From NCBI RefSeq assembly GCF_029868385.1, contig NZ_JARWNX010000059.1, forward strand, positions 1-64,000: a stretch of 64,000 bases of DNA, written 5' to 3'. The notes below the pieces were generated by a model, which worked only from the letters and a program-made list of their open reading frames with translations, ran no database searches and was not told where the DNA came from. This stretch comes from Nocardia cyriacigeorgica. GTDB taxonomy: Bacteria > Actinomycetota > Actinomycetes > Mycobacteriales > Mycobacteriaceae. Shown here one piece after another: positions 12,471 to 21,492 of this stretch; the stretch's first letter is position 1; every line of letters starts with the position of its first letter. The position numbers and the translations under genes were made by a program.

Positions 12471-13529
12471 GTGGTGAGCATTGCAGTCAAGAAGGGTCGC
12501 GACAATGTCGCGATGCTCGGTATCGGTGCTTACCGGCCGCAGCGCGTGGTCAGCAATGACGAGGTGTGCGAGGTTCTCGACTCGACCGACCAGTGGATCT
12601 ACGAGCGCACCGGCATCCGCAACCGTCGCTGGATCAGCGGTGACGAGACGCTGCGTTCCATCGCCGCGGCCGCCGGTGACCGCGCGCTGAACAACACCGG
12701 TATCGACCGGTCCAAGATCGGCGCGCTCATCCTGTGTACCTCCAGTTGGCTCAAGCTCACCCCGCACGGTGCGCCGACCATCGCCGCCGATCTCGGTATC
12801 AATGGCATCCCCGCCTTCGACCTGACCTCCGGCTGCGGCGGCTTCGGCTACGGCCTCGGTGTCGCCGCCGATCTGATCCGCTCCGGTTCGGCCGAATACG
12901 TGCTGGTGATCGGCGCCGAGACGATGACCGTCGGCCTCGACCCCACCGACCGCGGTACCGCCATGATCTTCGGTGACGGTGCGGGCGCCGTCGTCGTCGG
13001 CCCGAGCGAGGAGAACGGCATCTCCCCGACGGTGTGGGGTAGCGACGGCGAGAACGCCGAGGCCATCGCCCAGGATGTCGACTTCCTCGAATACATGAAC
13101 CGGGCCGACGCGCTCCAGCAGGAGGGCTACGACGGCGAACCGCTGAAGCGGATGGCGCTGCGGATGGAGGGGCCCAAGGTCTTCCGCTGGGCCGCGGTGA
13201 CCTTGCCGCGGGCGCTGTCGGAGGCGCTGAACTCTTCCGGCGTCGCCAAGGAAGACATCGAGGTGTTCGTGCCGCATCAGGCCAACGCCCGCATCAACGA
13301 GCTGATGAAGAAGAACCTCGGCCTGGCCGAGGACATCCCGATGGCCAACGATATCGAGAACACCGGCAACACCTCGGCCGCCTCGATTCCGCTGGCCATG
13401 GAGGAAATGCTGGTCACCGGCAAGGCCAAGGGCGGCCAGTTGGCGCTGCTGCTCGGGTTCGGCGCCGGGCTCAGCTACGCCGGTCAGGTCGTCACCCTGC
13501 CGCCCAAGCCCGCCGAACCGAGCTTCTGA
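12471..13529 (+). CDS. 3-oxoacyl-ACP synthase III family protein (FabH-like)
   Basis: Thiolase-fold condensing enzyme of 352 residues. The KAS III triad is intact: Cys122 in TSGCGGFGYG, His269 in VPHQANARI and Asn300 in ENTGNTSAAS. Known FabH enzymes start fatty acid chains from acyl-CoA and malonyl-ACP; mycobacterial FabH links FAS-I products to the meromycolate FAS-II cycle. This copy is next to pyrE, not in a FAS-II cluster, so a secondary-metabolite or specialised role is possible. Two GTG codons (12471, 12474) could start translation. The next gene begins five bases after its stop. Confidence 0.88.
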   Translation: MVSIAVKKGRDNVAMLGIGAYRPQRVVSNDEVCEVLDSTDQWIYERTGIRNRRWISGDETLRSIAAAAGDRALNNTGIDRSKIGALILCTSSWLKLTPHGAPTIAADLGINGIPAFDLTSGCGGFGYGLGVAADLIRSGSAEYVLVIGAETMTVGLDPTDRGTAMIFGDGAGAVVVGPSEENGISPTVWGSDGENAEAIAQDVDFLEYMNRADALQQEGYDGEPLKRMALRMEGPKVFRWAAVTLPRALSEALNSSGVAKEDIEVFVPHQANARINELMKKNLGLAEDIPMANDIENTGNTSAASIPLAMEEMLVTGKAKGGQLALLLGFGAGLSYAGQVVTLPPKPAEPSF

Positions 13530-13533
13530 CCTC

Positions 13534-14226
13534 ATGCGGCCCTTTCGCGCCGGGTATCTCGCCGCCACCGCGGTCACTGTGTTCGGTGCGCTCACCGGAC
13601 GCGAGAAGCTCCAGTGGGTTGCCAAACCGTTGATGATGCCGCTGCTCGCGGCCGATGTCGCACGTACCGAAGCCGACCTCGATCCGACCGACCGGACCGT
13701 ACTGCTCGGCGCGCTCGGTGCCGCCACCGTCGGTGACGTGCTGCTCATCGACCCGGATGACGATCGCAGGCTGATCGCGGGTGCGTCGTCGTTCGCGGTG
13801 ATGCAGGCCGGGTACGCGACGCTGTGGTGGCGTCATGGTGCGCGGCCGCAGCCCGCGATCGCGGTGCCCCGGGTGCTGGCGTGGCTGGGTGCCGGTGCGT
13901 TGATGCGTGCCGAGGCGCCCGCCATCGCGGCTCCGTTGACGGCCTACGGTGCGACGCTGGGTACCGCGGCGGTGCTGGCATCCGATCCTGGGCTCGCGCC
14001 TGGTGCGGAAAACATTGCGGGGCTGAATATCCCGAACAATGATCCGCGCAGCAGGCTCGGTCTGGGTGCGCTGCTGTTCACGGTGTCCGATGGATTGATC
14101 GTGCTGCGGCGGTTGTTCGCGCGCAGCGAGCGGTCGCGTCGGGTGACCGAGGGTGTCATTCTGGCGACTTATGGTGCGGCGCAGTACTTGCTCGCCGACC
14201 CGAAGGCGCACGTGGACCGCGGCTGA
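13534..14226 (+). CDS. YhhN/TMEM86-family lysoplasmalogenase-like membrane protein
   Basis: Polytopic membrane protein of 230 residues with about seven to eight hydrophobic helices. The early KPLMMPLLAAD segment and later acidic pairs (LGAATVGDVLL, FTVSDGLIVL) match the YhhN family. Animal TMEM86B cleaves the vinyl ether bond of lysoplasmalogens; the bacterial role is poorly known. It starts five bases after the fabH-like gene, so the two are probably co-transcribed. Confidence 0.75.
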   Translation: MRPFRAGYLAATAVTVFGALTGREKLQWVAKPLMMPLLAADVARTEADLDPTDRTVLLGALGAATVGDVLLIDPDDDRRLIAGASSFAVMQAGYATLWWRHGARPQPAIAVPRVLAWLGAGALMRAEAPAIAAPLTAYGATLGTAAVLASDPGLAPGAENIAGLNIPNNDPRSRLGLGALLFTVSDGLIVLRRLFARSERSRRVTEGVILATYGAAQYLLADPKAHVDRG

Positions 14227-14242
14227 GCCCAGCGGTGCCGGT

Positions 14243-14695
14243 TCACAGGCAGAACATGACCCGGTCGCGGTTCTCCGGATCAACGCGGATCGAAATCGTC
14301 TCCCCGATCGCCAAGCGTTCCTTGTCTGCGGGTGTCACGTCGTAAACCACCGTCCCCCGGTAACTTTCGGACCCAGGCACGGTGAACTCCAGATCCAGCT
14401 CGGTCAGCTCGCTGTGATGATCCGTCCACGCCAGCGGCCGCACATGCTCCACCCGCGCCCACCCCTCGATCCCGTGCCGCGCCAACCGCCGATCCGCCTT
14501 CGACGGCCGCCCCGCCCACATCAGCCCGATCCCGAGACACGATCCGAACAGCCCGACCAGCGCCATGATCTGATACGGCACCGTCCCGTCCGGTGTATGG
14601 TCCACCACCCACCCCAGCCACAGCGCAAGCAGGATCAGGTACCCGGCCGTCACCCCGAGTACCACCCGCAGTACGCGCACGTGGTCCATTGTCAT
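14243..14695 (-). CDS. Small two-helix membrane protein with exported or cytosolic beta domain
   Basis: About 150 residues with two membrane helices near the N-terminus (VVLGVTAGYLILLALWLGWV and IMALVGLFGSCLGIGLMW), then a beta-rich domain ending in ETISIRVDPENRDRVMFCL. The pattern resembles DUF3592-like proteins, but the family was not firmly recognised. The start is ATG at 14695 or 14689; the longer upstream frame is GC-rich and unlikely to be coding. It is divergent from the SnoaL-like gene. Confidence 0.6.
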   Translation of the reverse strand: MTMDHVRVLRVVLGVTAGYLILLALWLGWVVDHTPDGTVPYQIMALVGLFGSCLGIGLMWAGRPSKADRRLARHGIEGWARVEHVRPLAWTDHHSELTELDLEFTVPGSESYRGTVVYDVTPADKERLAIGETISIRVDPENRDRVMFCL

Positions 14696-14870
14696 CACCC
14701 CGTAGGTCCAGGATATGCCTGGTGAACAGGTCTCGACGCCGCTCTCCGGCCAGCCGAGTGCGGTACCGCCCGCCGCCGACGGATGCCGGCGTCTGCTGCT
14801 CGGCAGGCAGTGCGAACGCGGTGGCCGATTGCCGCCAGCACAGCTCGATTCCGGGCGAAATGCTGTTCTC

Positions 14871-15323
14871 ATGTCCGATCAGACCACGCTCGACGTCCTC
14901 ACCGGCATGTACGCCGCCGAATCCCGCTACCTGGCCGCCGGAGGACCCGGTCGAGCCTCCTTCACCACCCTCGCCCCCTACTTCAGCCCCGACGTCGTCC
15001 TCTACCAGGCCGACGCCCTCCCCTACGGCGGCATCTGGCGCGGCCACCTCGGCCTGGAACGCTTCTTCACCGCCATGAGCGCCGTCTGGGAAGTCTTCGA
15101 CCTACTCGACCAGCACTTCCTCGCCACCGGCACCACCGCCGTAGTCCACACCCACATCCACGCCCGAGCCCGCGCCACCGGCCACGAACTGGACTTCCCC
15201 ATCCTGCAAACCCTGCGTATCGAGGACTCCCGCATCGCGGAGATCCGGCCGTTCTACTGGGATACCCGGGCCATCGCCGATGCGACGACGCCCCTCTCAA
15301 CCGAATCCGCCCGCAGTTCATAG
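14871..15323 (+). CDS. SnoaL-like (NTF2-fold) protein
   Basis: A 150-residue nuclear transport factor 2-fold protein of the SnoaL group: a helix-led barrel with YFSPDVVLYQADALPYGGIWRG early and HTHIHARARATGHELDFP in the middle, ending in EIRPFYWDT. Members are small hydrolases, isomerases or binding proteins; substrate cannot be told. The ATG at 14871 (MSDQTT) matches where family similarity starts. The 175-base gap to the divergent gene holds the promoters. Confidence 0.75.
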   Translation: MSDQTTLDVLTGMYAAESRYLAAGGPGRASFTTLAPYFSPDVVLYQADALPYGGIWRGHLGLERFFTAMSAVWEVFDLLDQHFLATGTTAVVHTHIHARARATGHELDFPILQTLRIEDSRIAEIRPFYWDTRAIADATTPLSTESARSS

Positions 15324-15461
15324 CTTTCGGTACGACGATCAGAGATCGGGTGGTCCGTCGTTGACGTTCAGTTGGCGGAGTTCGGTGGGTGTTGCTGTTT
15401 CGCCGACTGGCCGCCAAAACCTGACCGAGGATGTCAGGGTTCGGTGTCAGGATCGACGTTC

Positions 15462-16004
15462 ATGACCACCCGCTACTACACCGCGACCAGCCTCGACGGC
15501 TATATCGCCGACCCGAACAACTCCCTGGATTGGCTGATGGCCGTAGCCGACGCCGACACCGCTACCAGCGATGTGGACGAGTTCCTGCTCGGCGTCGGAG
15601 CCATGTGTATGGGCGCAACGACCTACGAATGGATGGCCGCCAACAATCCGCCGGAGTATTGGCCGGACAACTACGGTGACCGTCCGTGTTGGGTGTTCAC
15701 CCACCGCGACCTGCCCGCAATCCCCGGAGCGAATGTCAGGTTCGTCGCGGACGATGTCGCCGCAGCGCACGCCCAGATGGGTGCAGCGGCGGGCGACCGC
15801 GATATCTGGGTGCTGGGCGGCGGCGACCTGGCCGGGCAATTCGCCGACGCGGGCCTGCTCGACGAGGTGATCGTCGGCATCACCCCGGTCACACTCGGCG
15901 GCGGCGCCCCGCTACTCCCACGCCGAATCCTCTCCGACCGAATGCGTTTGATCGCAGTCGACCGAATGGGGCAATTCGCCAAGCTGACCTATCGACTGAG
16001 CTGA
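15462..16004 (+). CDS. RibD C-terminal/DHFR-fold reductase-like protein
   Basis: 180 residues with the dihydrofolate reductase-like fold found in the RibD reductase domain: MTTRYYTATSLDGYIAD at the start, GAMCMGATTYEWM, and a nucleotide-binding stretch IWVLGGGDLAGQFADAGLLDEV followed by GITPVTLGGGAPLLP. Stand-alone members probably use NADPH, but their substrates are largely unknown. ATG 15462 coincides with the conserved start. No operon partner. Confidence 0.82.
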   Translation: MTTRYYTATSLDGYIADPNNSLDWLMAVADADTATSDVDEFLLGVGAMCMGATTYEWMAANNPPEYWPDNYGDRPCWVFTHRDLPAIPGANVRFVADDVAAAHAQMGAAAGDRDIWVLGGGDLAGQFADAGLLDEVIVGITPVTLGGGAPLLPRRILSDRMRLIAVDRMGQFAKLTYRLS

Positions 16005-16077
16005 ACGCGGCGCGGTAGCGAGGTCGACCAGGCCCGATTCGGTCGACCTCCGCGCCGCCGCGCTCAGCGATATCCGT

Positions 16078-17244
16078 TCACAACCCCGCCGCGCTCACCA
16101 GGTACGCCGCCTCCATCAACATCCACCCCGACAACTGCACCGACAGATCCCGTTCGGGCACGGTCGAGGCGGTGACCGAGCCGCCGGAGGTGAAGTGTCC
16201 GGCGCCGGAACTGCCGCCGGGCAGCTGGGCCGGTTTGCTCCAATCGTGGCCGAACAGTGGTTCGCCTTCCACTTCGAGCCGATTCGCCCACGCCGCCTTC
16301 GCCGAGGACAGCACGATGGAGGCCGCGCGGCGGCGGTCGGCCACTTGCTCGGCGTCATCGCCGGGGAGCATCAATGCCACTACCGCGAGGTAGCGGATCA
16401 GAATGCCGTTGAACAGGCCACCGTCGCCACCGCCACCACCTTGGACGACGCCGCGGGTCGTCATCCGGTCTTCGACCGCGGCGAGCAGCCGGTGGACACG
16501 TTCGAGATGTACAGCTTCGCCGGTATGCACCGCGAGTTCGGTCTCCACGCCGAGCACCACACCCTGGCAGTAGGTGAACACCGGGCGTTCGATCTCACCG
16601 GAAGGCAGGTGGATGCCGTCGAGGATCAGTCCGGTCTCTGGATCGCGCAGTGTGGCGTCGAGCCAGTCGGCCATCTCGGCCGCCCGCTCATGGCGTCCGA
16701 GCCGCAGCAATGCGATCGCGGCAGGGCCGTTGGCGGGTGCGTTGAAATAGTCCGCGCCGACTCGCCACGGGATACCGCCGCCGGTGTCGGGATCCCAGGA
16801 TTCGTAGAGTTCCTTCTCCAGTGCGAGCAGCGCGCCGGGTGCTTCTTCGGTGCCCTGGGTCCGCTGCGCGCGCTCCACCGCGATGGCCAGCCAGGCCATA
16901 TCGTCGTAGTAGCGGTTGGTCCAGCCGGTGATATTGCGCAGGCGGTGCGAACGGATGAGGGCGCTGATTCGTTTGCGGCGGGCCGGAGTCGGCACTCGGG
17001 TGGCGGCGTCGACGGCACAGTCGATCAGATGCGCCTGCCACCAGTAATGCCAGGACAGGAACAGTCGTTCGCGGCGGGCGGCGGGCCAGCCGACCACGCC
17101 GAGCATGGTTCCGGGCAGACCCCACAGGGCACGCAGATGCCGGGAAATGATGGCCGATTCGGCCATATCGGCGCGTTCGGACCACAGCGCGGGCGTCGGT
17201 TCGCTGAATTCCCCCTGACGCCGTGCGTCACTCCGCGAGGTCAT
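16078..17244 (-). CDS. Glycoside hydrolase family 76-like protein
   Basis: 388-residue alpha/alpha-barrel protein. The GH76 catalytic Asp pair is visible as RYYDDMAWLA (Asp114-Asp115), with further family-like motifs TGGGIPWR and TYCQGVVLG. GH76 enzymes cleave alpha-1,6-mannans, which fits mycolata that carry lipomannan and lipoarabinomannan. No signal peptide or membrane helix is seen, so it looks cytosolic. The C-terminus has SVQLSGWMLMEAAYL. CACCAT ends six bases before the ATG, consistent with a leaderless start. Confidence 0.82.
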   Translation of the reverse strand: MTSRSDARRQGEFSEPTPALWSERADMAESAIISRHLRALWGLPGTMLGVVGWPAARRERLFLSWHYWWQAHLIDCAVDAATRVPTPARRKRISALIRSHRLRNITGWTNRYYDDMAWLAIAVERAQRTQGTEEAPGALLALEKELYESWDPDTGGGIPWRVGADYFNAPANGPAAIALLRLGRHERAAEMADWLDATLRDPETGLILDGIHLPSGEIERPVFTYCQGVVLGVETELAVHTGEAVHLERVHRLLAAVEDRMTTRGVVQGGGGGDGGLFNGILIRYLAVVALMLPGDDAEQVADRRRAASIVLSSAKAAWANRLEVEGEPLFGHDWSKPAQLPGGSSGAGHFTSGGSVTASTVPERDLSVQLSGWMLMEAAYLVSAAGL

Positions 17245-17288
17245 AGCTCAATGGTGCCAGGTCGGCACCGGTTTTCGCCGCCTAATTG

Positions 17289-17972
17289 TTACCAGGCTGT
17301 GGTCAGATCGGCATGTTCACGGATCCAGGCGTGCATGGCGATGCCTGCGGCCACACCGGCATTGATGCTGCGGGTGGAGCCGAACTGCGCGATGGACACC
17401 GTCAGCGTCGCGGCTTCACGCGCGTGTTCGGTGACGCCCGGCCCTTCCTGACCGAACAGCAGCAGGCAGCGGCGCGGCAGTCGAGCGGTTTCCAACGGCA
17501 CCGAACCCGGCACGTTGTCGACTGCGACCACGGCCAGCTCCTCGCGGCGGGCGAACTCCATCAGTTCGGCGATATCGGTGTGGTGTTCGATGTGCTGATA
17601 GCGGTCGGTGACCATGGCGCCGCGTCGATTCCAGCGCCGCCGGCCGACGATGTGCACGGCCGCCGCGGCGAAGGCGTTGGCGGTGCGGACCACGGTGCCG
17701 ATATTCGCGTCGTGCCCGAAGTTCTCGATCGCGACATGGAAGGGATGTCGACGGCTGTCGATATCGGCGACGATCGCCTCGCGGGTCCAATACCGGTAGG
17801 CATCCACGACATTGCGGCGGTCACCCTCGGCGAGCAGCACCGGATCGAATCGCGGATCGTCCGGTGGCTGCCCGCCGAATTCTGCTGCCCACGGGCCGAC
17901 ACCATGCGGATGCTCGCCCCATTCGGTGGGTCCGGGTAGCTGTTCCGGCACGTCCGGCGCGAGGTCTTTCAC
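17289..17972 (-). CDS. SpoU/TrmH-family RNA 2'-O-methyltransferase
   Basis: SAM-dependent trefoil-knot (SPOUT) methyltransferase of 227 residues for rRNA or tRNA ribose. All three SpoU motifs are present: NFGHDANIGTVVRTANAF, LLFGQEGPGV and SIAQFGSTRSINAGVAAGIA. The RNA target is unknown. The GTG start has TAGCAT ending seven bases upstream (17985-17980), a leaderless arrangement. Corresponds by type and neighbourhood to M. tuberculosis Rv0380c. Confidence 0.9.
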   Translation of the reverse strand: MKDLAPDVPEQLPGPTEWGEHPHGVGPWAAEFGGQPPDDPRFDPVLLAEGDRRNVVDAYRYWTREAIVADIDSRRHPFHVAIENFGHDANIGTVVRTANAFAAAAVHIVGRRRWNRRGAMVTDRYQHIEHHTDIAELMEFARREELAVVAVDNVPGSVPLETARLPRRCLLLFGQEGPGVTEHAREAATLTVSIAQFGSTRSINAGVAAGIAMHAWIREHADLTTAW

Positions 17973-18027
17973 GCCGACGATGCTAATTCCCGAGGTGCCA
18001 GCGCCCGAGCCGGGCAGGTGGGAACTC

Positions 18028-18411
18028 CTAGGAGGCGCCGATGGCGATGACCACGATGATGATGTACAGGATCACGAAGACGAACGAGACGATCAGCAGG
18101 ATCGAGGAGATCATCCCGCAGATGTAGCCCGCCTTGACGTTCCCCCGGCCCCCGAGCATCCCCCCGGAAGCGTCGATCTCGGCCAGTGCCTTCTTGCCCA
18201 TCACCCAGGCGAATGGGCCGAGGATGCCACACATCACCAGGCTGAGAATGCCGAGAACCAGGATGGTGGTGGACTGCGGGTGATCCTGTGGCGCCCCGTA
18301 CCCGTACGGCTGCGGGTAGGCCCCATAGGGTTGCGGTGCACCGTAGGGCTGTGAAGCGTACGGCTGGGAACCGTAAGGGTCCTGGCCAGGTTGCGGCGGT
18401 GGGTAAGTCAT
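18028..18411 (-). CDS. DUF4190 membrane protein with Pro/Tyr-rich N-terminus
   Basis: 127 residues. The first 45 are Pro, Gln, Tyr and Gly (repeats of QPYGAP-type), followed by two membrane helices with the DUF4190 pattern: LVLGILSLVMCGILGPFAWVMG, then GKKALAEI and a second helix ending in VVIAIG. Function unknown; such proteins are common in actinobacteria. TAACAT at 18424-18419 ends seven bases before the ATG. Divergent from the histidine kinase gene. Confidence 0.8.
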   Translation of the reverse strand: MTYPPPQPGQDPYGSQPYASQPYGAPQPYGAYPQPYGYGAPQDHPQSTTILVLGILSLVMCGILGPFAWVMGKKALAEIDASGGMLGGRGNVKAGYICGMISSILLIVSFVFVILYIIIVVIAIGAS

Positions 18412-18603
18412 GCGGGTGATGTTATAGGTGACTCCGCGTCACGTCGCCCGGCAGCGAATATGCACGATGAACCGGGACCATCCGATCGGCGTCGCGCCGC
18501 CGCGGACATGGCCGGATCGGCGACGATGGTAGTGCGAGCTACACCATCATTGCGGTGGTCAGCGCCCTCGATTCCGTCCTCGACCTCGACGAACCTGGAG
18601 ACC

Positions 18604-19977
18604 ATGACCGATTCCTCCGTCACTCCGACACTGGTACTCGATGCGTCGACCGGCAAACCCGAACCGACCGGCGTCCGGGTGTTACGTACGGTGCTGCGCG
18701 CGCCGTTCACCGCCCGCACCTGGAAAGAACTCGGCTATCTGATCGTCGCGTTCATCCTCGCGACCCTCGGCGTCGGCTACGTGTATCTGGCCGGTGGCGG
18801 TGGTGTGCTGGTGGCGCTGACGATCATCGGCATCCCGGTGCTGGCCCTGGTGATCCTCGGCGGACGACTGTGGGCCCATGTGTATCGGGCCCTGGTCCGC
18901 GATCTGCTCGGCACACCGCTGGACGCGCCGCCGCCGTTCGCGCCGCAGCCGGGTCTGCTCGGGTTCCTGAAGTCGGTGTTCACCGATATGCCGAGTTGGC
19001 GGGCGCTGGCCTTCGTGGTGGTGCAGGGCATCGTCGGCATGGTCGGTGGGTACTTCGTGCTGGTCGCGACGGCGATGATCGTGTTCACCGCCATCTCACC
19101 GATTCCGTGGTACCTGTTCACCCCGACCAATATCGATGACAACGGCGTGGAGCGGCATTCGCTGGCCCAGTTCGGCGACTTCTACATCGACACCTGGCCA
19201 CGGGTGCTCGGTTTCGCGGCGCTCGGCGTCATCGGCTGCTTCTTGCTGCCGTGGTTGTTCCGGGTGGTGTGCCTGGTGCATCGGCAGCTGGCGATCTGGC
19301 TGCTGGCGCCGACCGCGCGCGACCGGCGCATGGCCGATCTCCAGGAGAGCAGGCGCGTCGTGGTCGAGGATTCCGCCGCCACCCTGCGCAAGCTGGAACG
19401 GGATCTGCACGACGGCACCCAGGCGCGGCTCGTCACCATCGCGATGGCGCTCGGTCGAGCCGAAGAACGCATCGACCACGGTGGTGATGCCCGCGATCTG
19501 ATCGCCGACGCACATGCGAGTACCAAGGAGGCACTGGCCGAACTGCGTGAGCTGGTTCGCGGAATCCATCCGCCGGCCCTCGAATTGGGGCTCGAACCCG
19601 CACTGGAGACGCTCGCCGCACGCTGCTCGGTGCCGGTGGAACTGCGGGTGCATCTGCCAGTGCGGCCGCATCCGGCCATCGAGGCGATCGCCTACTTCTC
19701 CGTCGCCGAACTGCTCACGAACGTGGTGAAACACGCGGACGCGAGCCATGTGTGGGTGTCGGTGCTGCCGTCCGGCGATGATTCCCTGATGGTTTCGGTA
19801 CGCGACAACGGCAGCGGGGGTGTGCTGCAACCGATGGCGGGCGAACCGGTATCGGGCAGCGGTCTGGCCGGGCTCGCGGCACGGGCGGCGAGCGTGGACG
19901 GCAGTCTCACCGTGAACAGTCCCGTCGGCGGGCCGACTGTCGTCACTATCACCCTGCCCACGGCGGGGCCGCGATGA
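18604..19977 (+). CDS. NarL-type sensor histidine kinase
   Basis: Membrane sensor of 457 residues. Several hydrophobic helices (about 40-235) carry a DUF-type sensor region, followed by the HisKA_3 dimerisation domain with phospho-acceptor His269 in RDLHDGTQARL and an HATPase_c domain with ELLTNVVKHA (N box) and DNGSGG and GSGLAGLAARA (G boxes). It should phosphorylate the response regulator encoded immediately downstream, whose ATG overlaps its stop (ATGA). The signal is unknown; the topology resembles DesK-like and LiaS-like sensors of envelope state. The ATG at 18604 follows CTGGAG. Confidence 0.93.
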   Translation: MTDSSVTPTLVLDASTGKPEPTGVRVLRTVLRAPFTARTWKELGYLIVAFILATLGVGYVYLAGGGGVLVALTIIGIPVLALVILGGRLWAHVYRALVRDLLGTPLDAPPPFAPQPGLLGFLKSVFTDMPSWRALAFVVVQGIVGMVGGYFVLVATAMIVFTAISPIPWYLFTPTNIDDNGVERHSLAQFGDFYIDTWPRVLGFAALGVIGCFLLPWLFRVVCLVHRQLAIWLLAPTARDRRMADLQESRRVVVEDSAATLRKLERDLHDGTQARLVTIAMALGRAEERIDHGGDARDLIADAHASTKEALAELRELVRGIHPPALELGLEPALETLAARCSVPVELRVHLPVRPHPAIEAIAYFSVAELLTNVVKHADASHVWVSVLPSGDDSLMVSVRDNGSGGVLQPMAGEPVSGSGLAGLAARAASVDGSLTVNSPVGGPTVVTITLPTAGPR

Positions 19978-20645
19978 GCACGGCTGCCGGGCAACCGCAT
20001 TCGCTGCGCGTGGTGATCGCGGAGGACAGTGCCATCCTCCGCGACGGCCTGGCCGGGCTGCTCACCGAACGCGGGCATCAGGTCGTGGCAATGGTCGGGG
20101 ACGCGACGAACCTGTCCGATGTGGTCGCCGAGCACGCACCCGATGTCGCGGTGGTCGATGTGCGGATGCCACCCACCTACACCGACGAGGGCCTGCTGGC
20201 CGCCATCGAACTGCGCCGCAAATTCCCGCTCACCGGCGTACTCGTCTTCTCGCAATGGGTGGAGACCCGCTACGCCACCGAACTGCTCGCCAGCGGCGCG
20301 AACGGCGTCGGCTATCTGCTCAAGGACCGAGTCGCCGACGTCGGCGAATTCATGGAAGCCCTGGACCGGGTCGCCACCGGCGGCACCGCCCTCGACCCCG
20401 AGGTGGTGAGCCAACTGATGGGCGCCTCCCGCCAGCAACAAGCCCTCGACCGCCTCACCCCGCGCGAACGCGAAGTCCTCGAACTCATGGCCCAGGGATT
20501 GACCAACGGCGCCATCGCCCGCTCGCTCACCGTCACCGAACGAGCGGTGGAAAAGCACATCGGCAATATTTTCACCAAGCTCGACCTGCCGCCGTCGGAG
20601 ACTCATCACCGTCGGGTGATGGCGGTGCTGCGGTTGCGGGGGTGA
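19974..20645 (+). CDS. NarL/FixJ-family response regulator
   Basis: 223 residues: a receiver domain (about 10-130) with the acidic pocket near Glu17-Asp18, phospho-acceptor Asp62 in VVDVRMPP and Lys in LLKD, and a LuxR-type helix-turn-helix (about 160-220, LTPREREVLELMAQGL and ERAVEKHIGNIFTKLDL). The start overlaps the kinase stop by four bases, so the two form a cognate pair. Targets are unknown; the DUF4190 gene or the DedA genes nearby are candidates by position only. Confidence 0.94.
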   Translation: MSTAAGQPHSLRVVIAEDSAILRDGLAGLLTERGHQVVAMVGDATNLSDVVAEHAPDVAVVDVRMPPTYTDEGLLAAIELRRKFPLTGVLVFSQWVETRYATELLASGANGVGYLLKDRVADVGEFMEALDRVATGGTALDPEVVSQLMGASRQQQALDRLTPREREVLELMAQGLTNGAIARSLTVTERAVEKHIGNIFTKLDLPPSETHHRRVMAVLRLRG

Positions 20646-20782
20646 GGCCGGGGCTCAATGCCGGGTTGGTCGACGACCACTACGAACTGGTGGCCGACAG
20701 TTCGCACCATGTGACGCTCGACCTATCGGGCGCCACGGTCATGATCGACCTGGCAAGCCCGACGAGTAATCGCGCCCGGTAG
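20642..20782 (+). CDS. Possible 46-residue ORF coupled to the response regulator
   Basis: A GTG overlaps the response regulator stop (GTGA) and opens a 46-codon frame ending at 20782. The peptide is not low complexity: VDDHYELVADSSHHVTLDLS is mixed and acidic, with no membrane helix. The codon third positions are G/C-rich. It could be a genuine coupled small protein or chance read-through, since the region is short and no family was recognised. Confidence 0.3.
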   Translation: MRPGLNAGLVDDHYELVADSSHHVTLDLSGATVMIDLASPTSNRAR

Positions 20783-20799
20783 CACCACACGGGCCGATC

Positions 20800-21486
20800 T
20801 CAGTGCTCGGTGACGCCCGCCGAATCCAGATCGAAATCCTCCGCGGGCTGCGCCATCTCCTGGCGGTACTGCCGCACGCCGAGCACGGTGCCGATGATCA
20901 GGCCGACCACGAGCACCACCACGACCGCGGGCATCAACCAGGGGACTCGCTGGATGAAGCCGCCCGCGTAATAGCCGATGAGCAGTAGGACCGGGGCCCA
21001 GAGGATGGCGCCGATGGTGCTGGCGATGGTGTATTTGCGGTGGTCCATGCCGGCGGCGCCGGCCACCATCGGGCACAGGGTGCGGACCCAGGGGATCCAG
21101 CGGGCGACCAGGACCGCGACGAAGCCGTGCCGATGCAGCATCTCCGTGACGCGGGCGAGGTTGCGGGTGTTGATGTAGCGGCCGTTCTTGCGGGCCACCA
21201 GGTGGTGGCCGGTGCGGCTGCCGACGACATAGCCCACCTGGTTACCCGCGATGGCGGCGACCATCGTGCCGAGCGACAGGCCCCAGACCTGCGCCTCACC
21301 GGAGGCGTGCGAGGCCATCACCACACCGGCGGTGATCAGCATCGAATCGCCGGGCAGGAACAAGCCGATGATGAAGGCACACTCCAGGAAGACGAACGTC
21401 AGCACGATCGTCCAGACGAGCGCGGGCCCCGCCGAGATCAGCGGTTCGAAACTGCCGAGTGCGAGAGTGGAGGACGCAGGCGTCAC
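20800..21486 (-). CDS. DedA-family membrane protein (second gene of pair)
   Basis: 228-residue polytopic protein of the DedA/VTT family, now thought to include flippases for undecaprenyl phosphate and phospholipids. Typical features are the re-entrant loop segment FIIGLFLPGDSMLITAGV, the GNQVGYVVGSRTG motif and RWIPWVRTLCPMVAGAAGM. It starts six bases after the stop of the other DedA gene, so they share a transcript. The C-terminus ends in an acidic tail. Confidence 0.9.
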   Translation of the reverse strand: MTPASSTLALGSFEPLISAGPALVWTIVLTFVFLECAFIIGLFLPGDSMLITAGVVMASHASGEAQVWGLSLGTMVAAIAGNQVGYVVGSRTGHHLVARKNGRYINTRNLARVTEMLHRHGFVAVLVARWIPWVRTLCPMVAGAAGMDHRKYTIASTIGAILWAPVLLLIGYYAGGFIQRVPWLMPAVVVVLVVGLIIGTVLGVRQYRQEMAQPAEDFDLDSAGVTEH

Positions 21487-21492
21487 GGGCGA

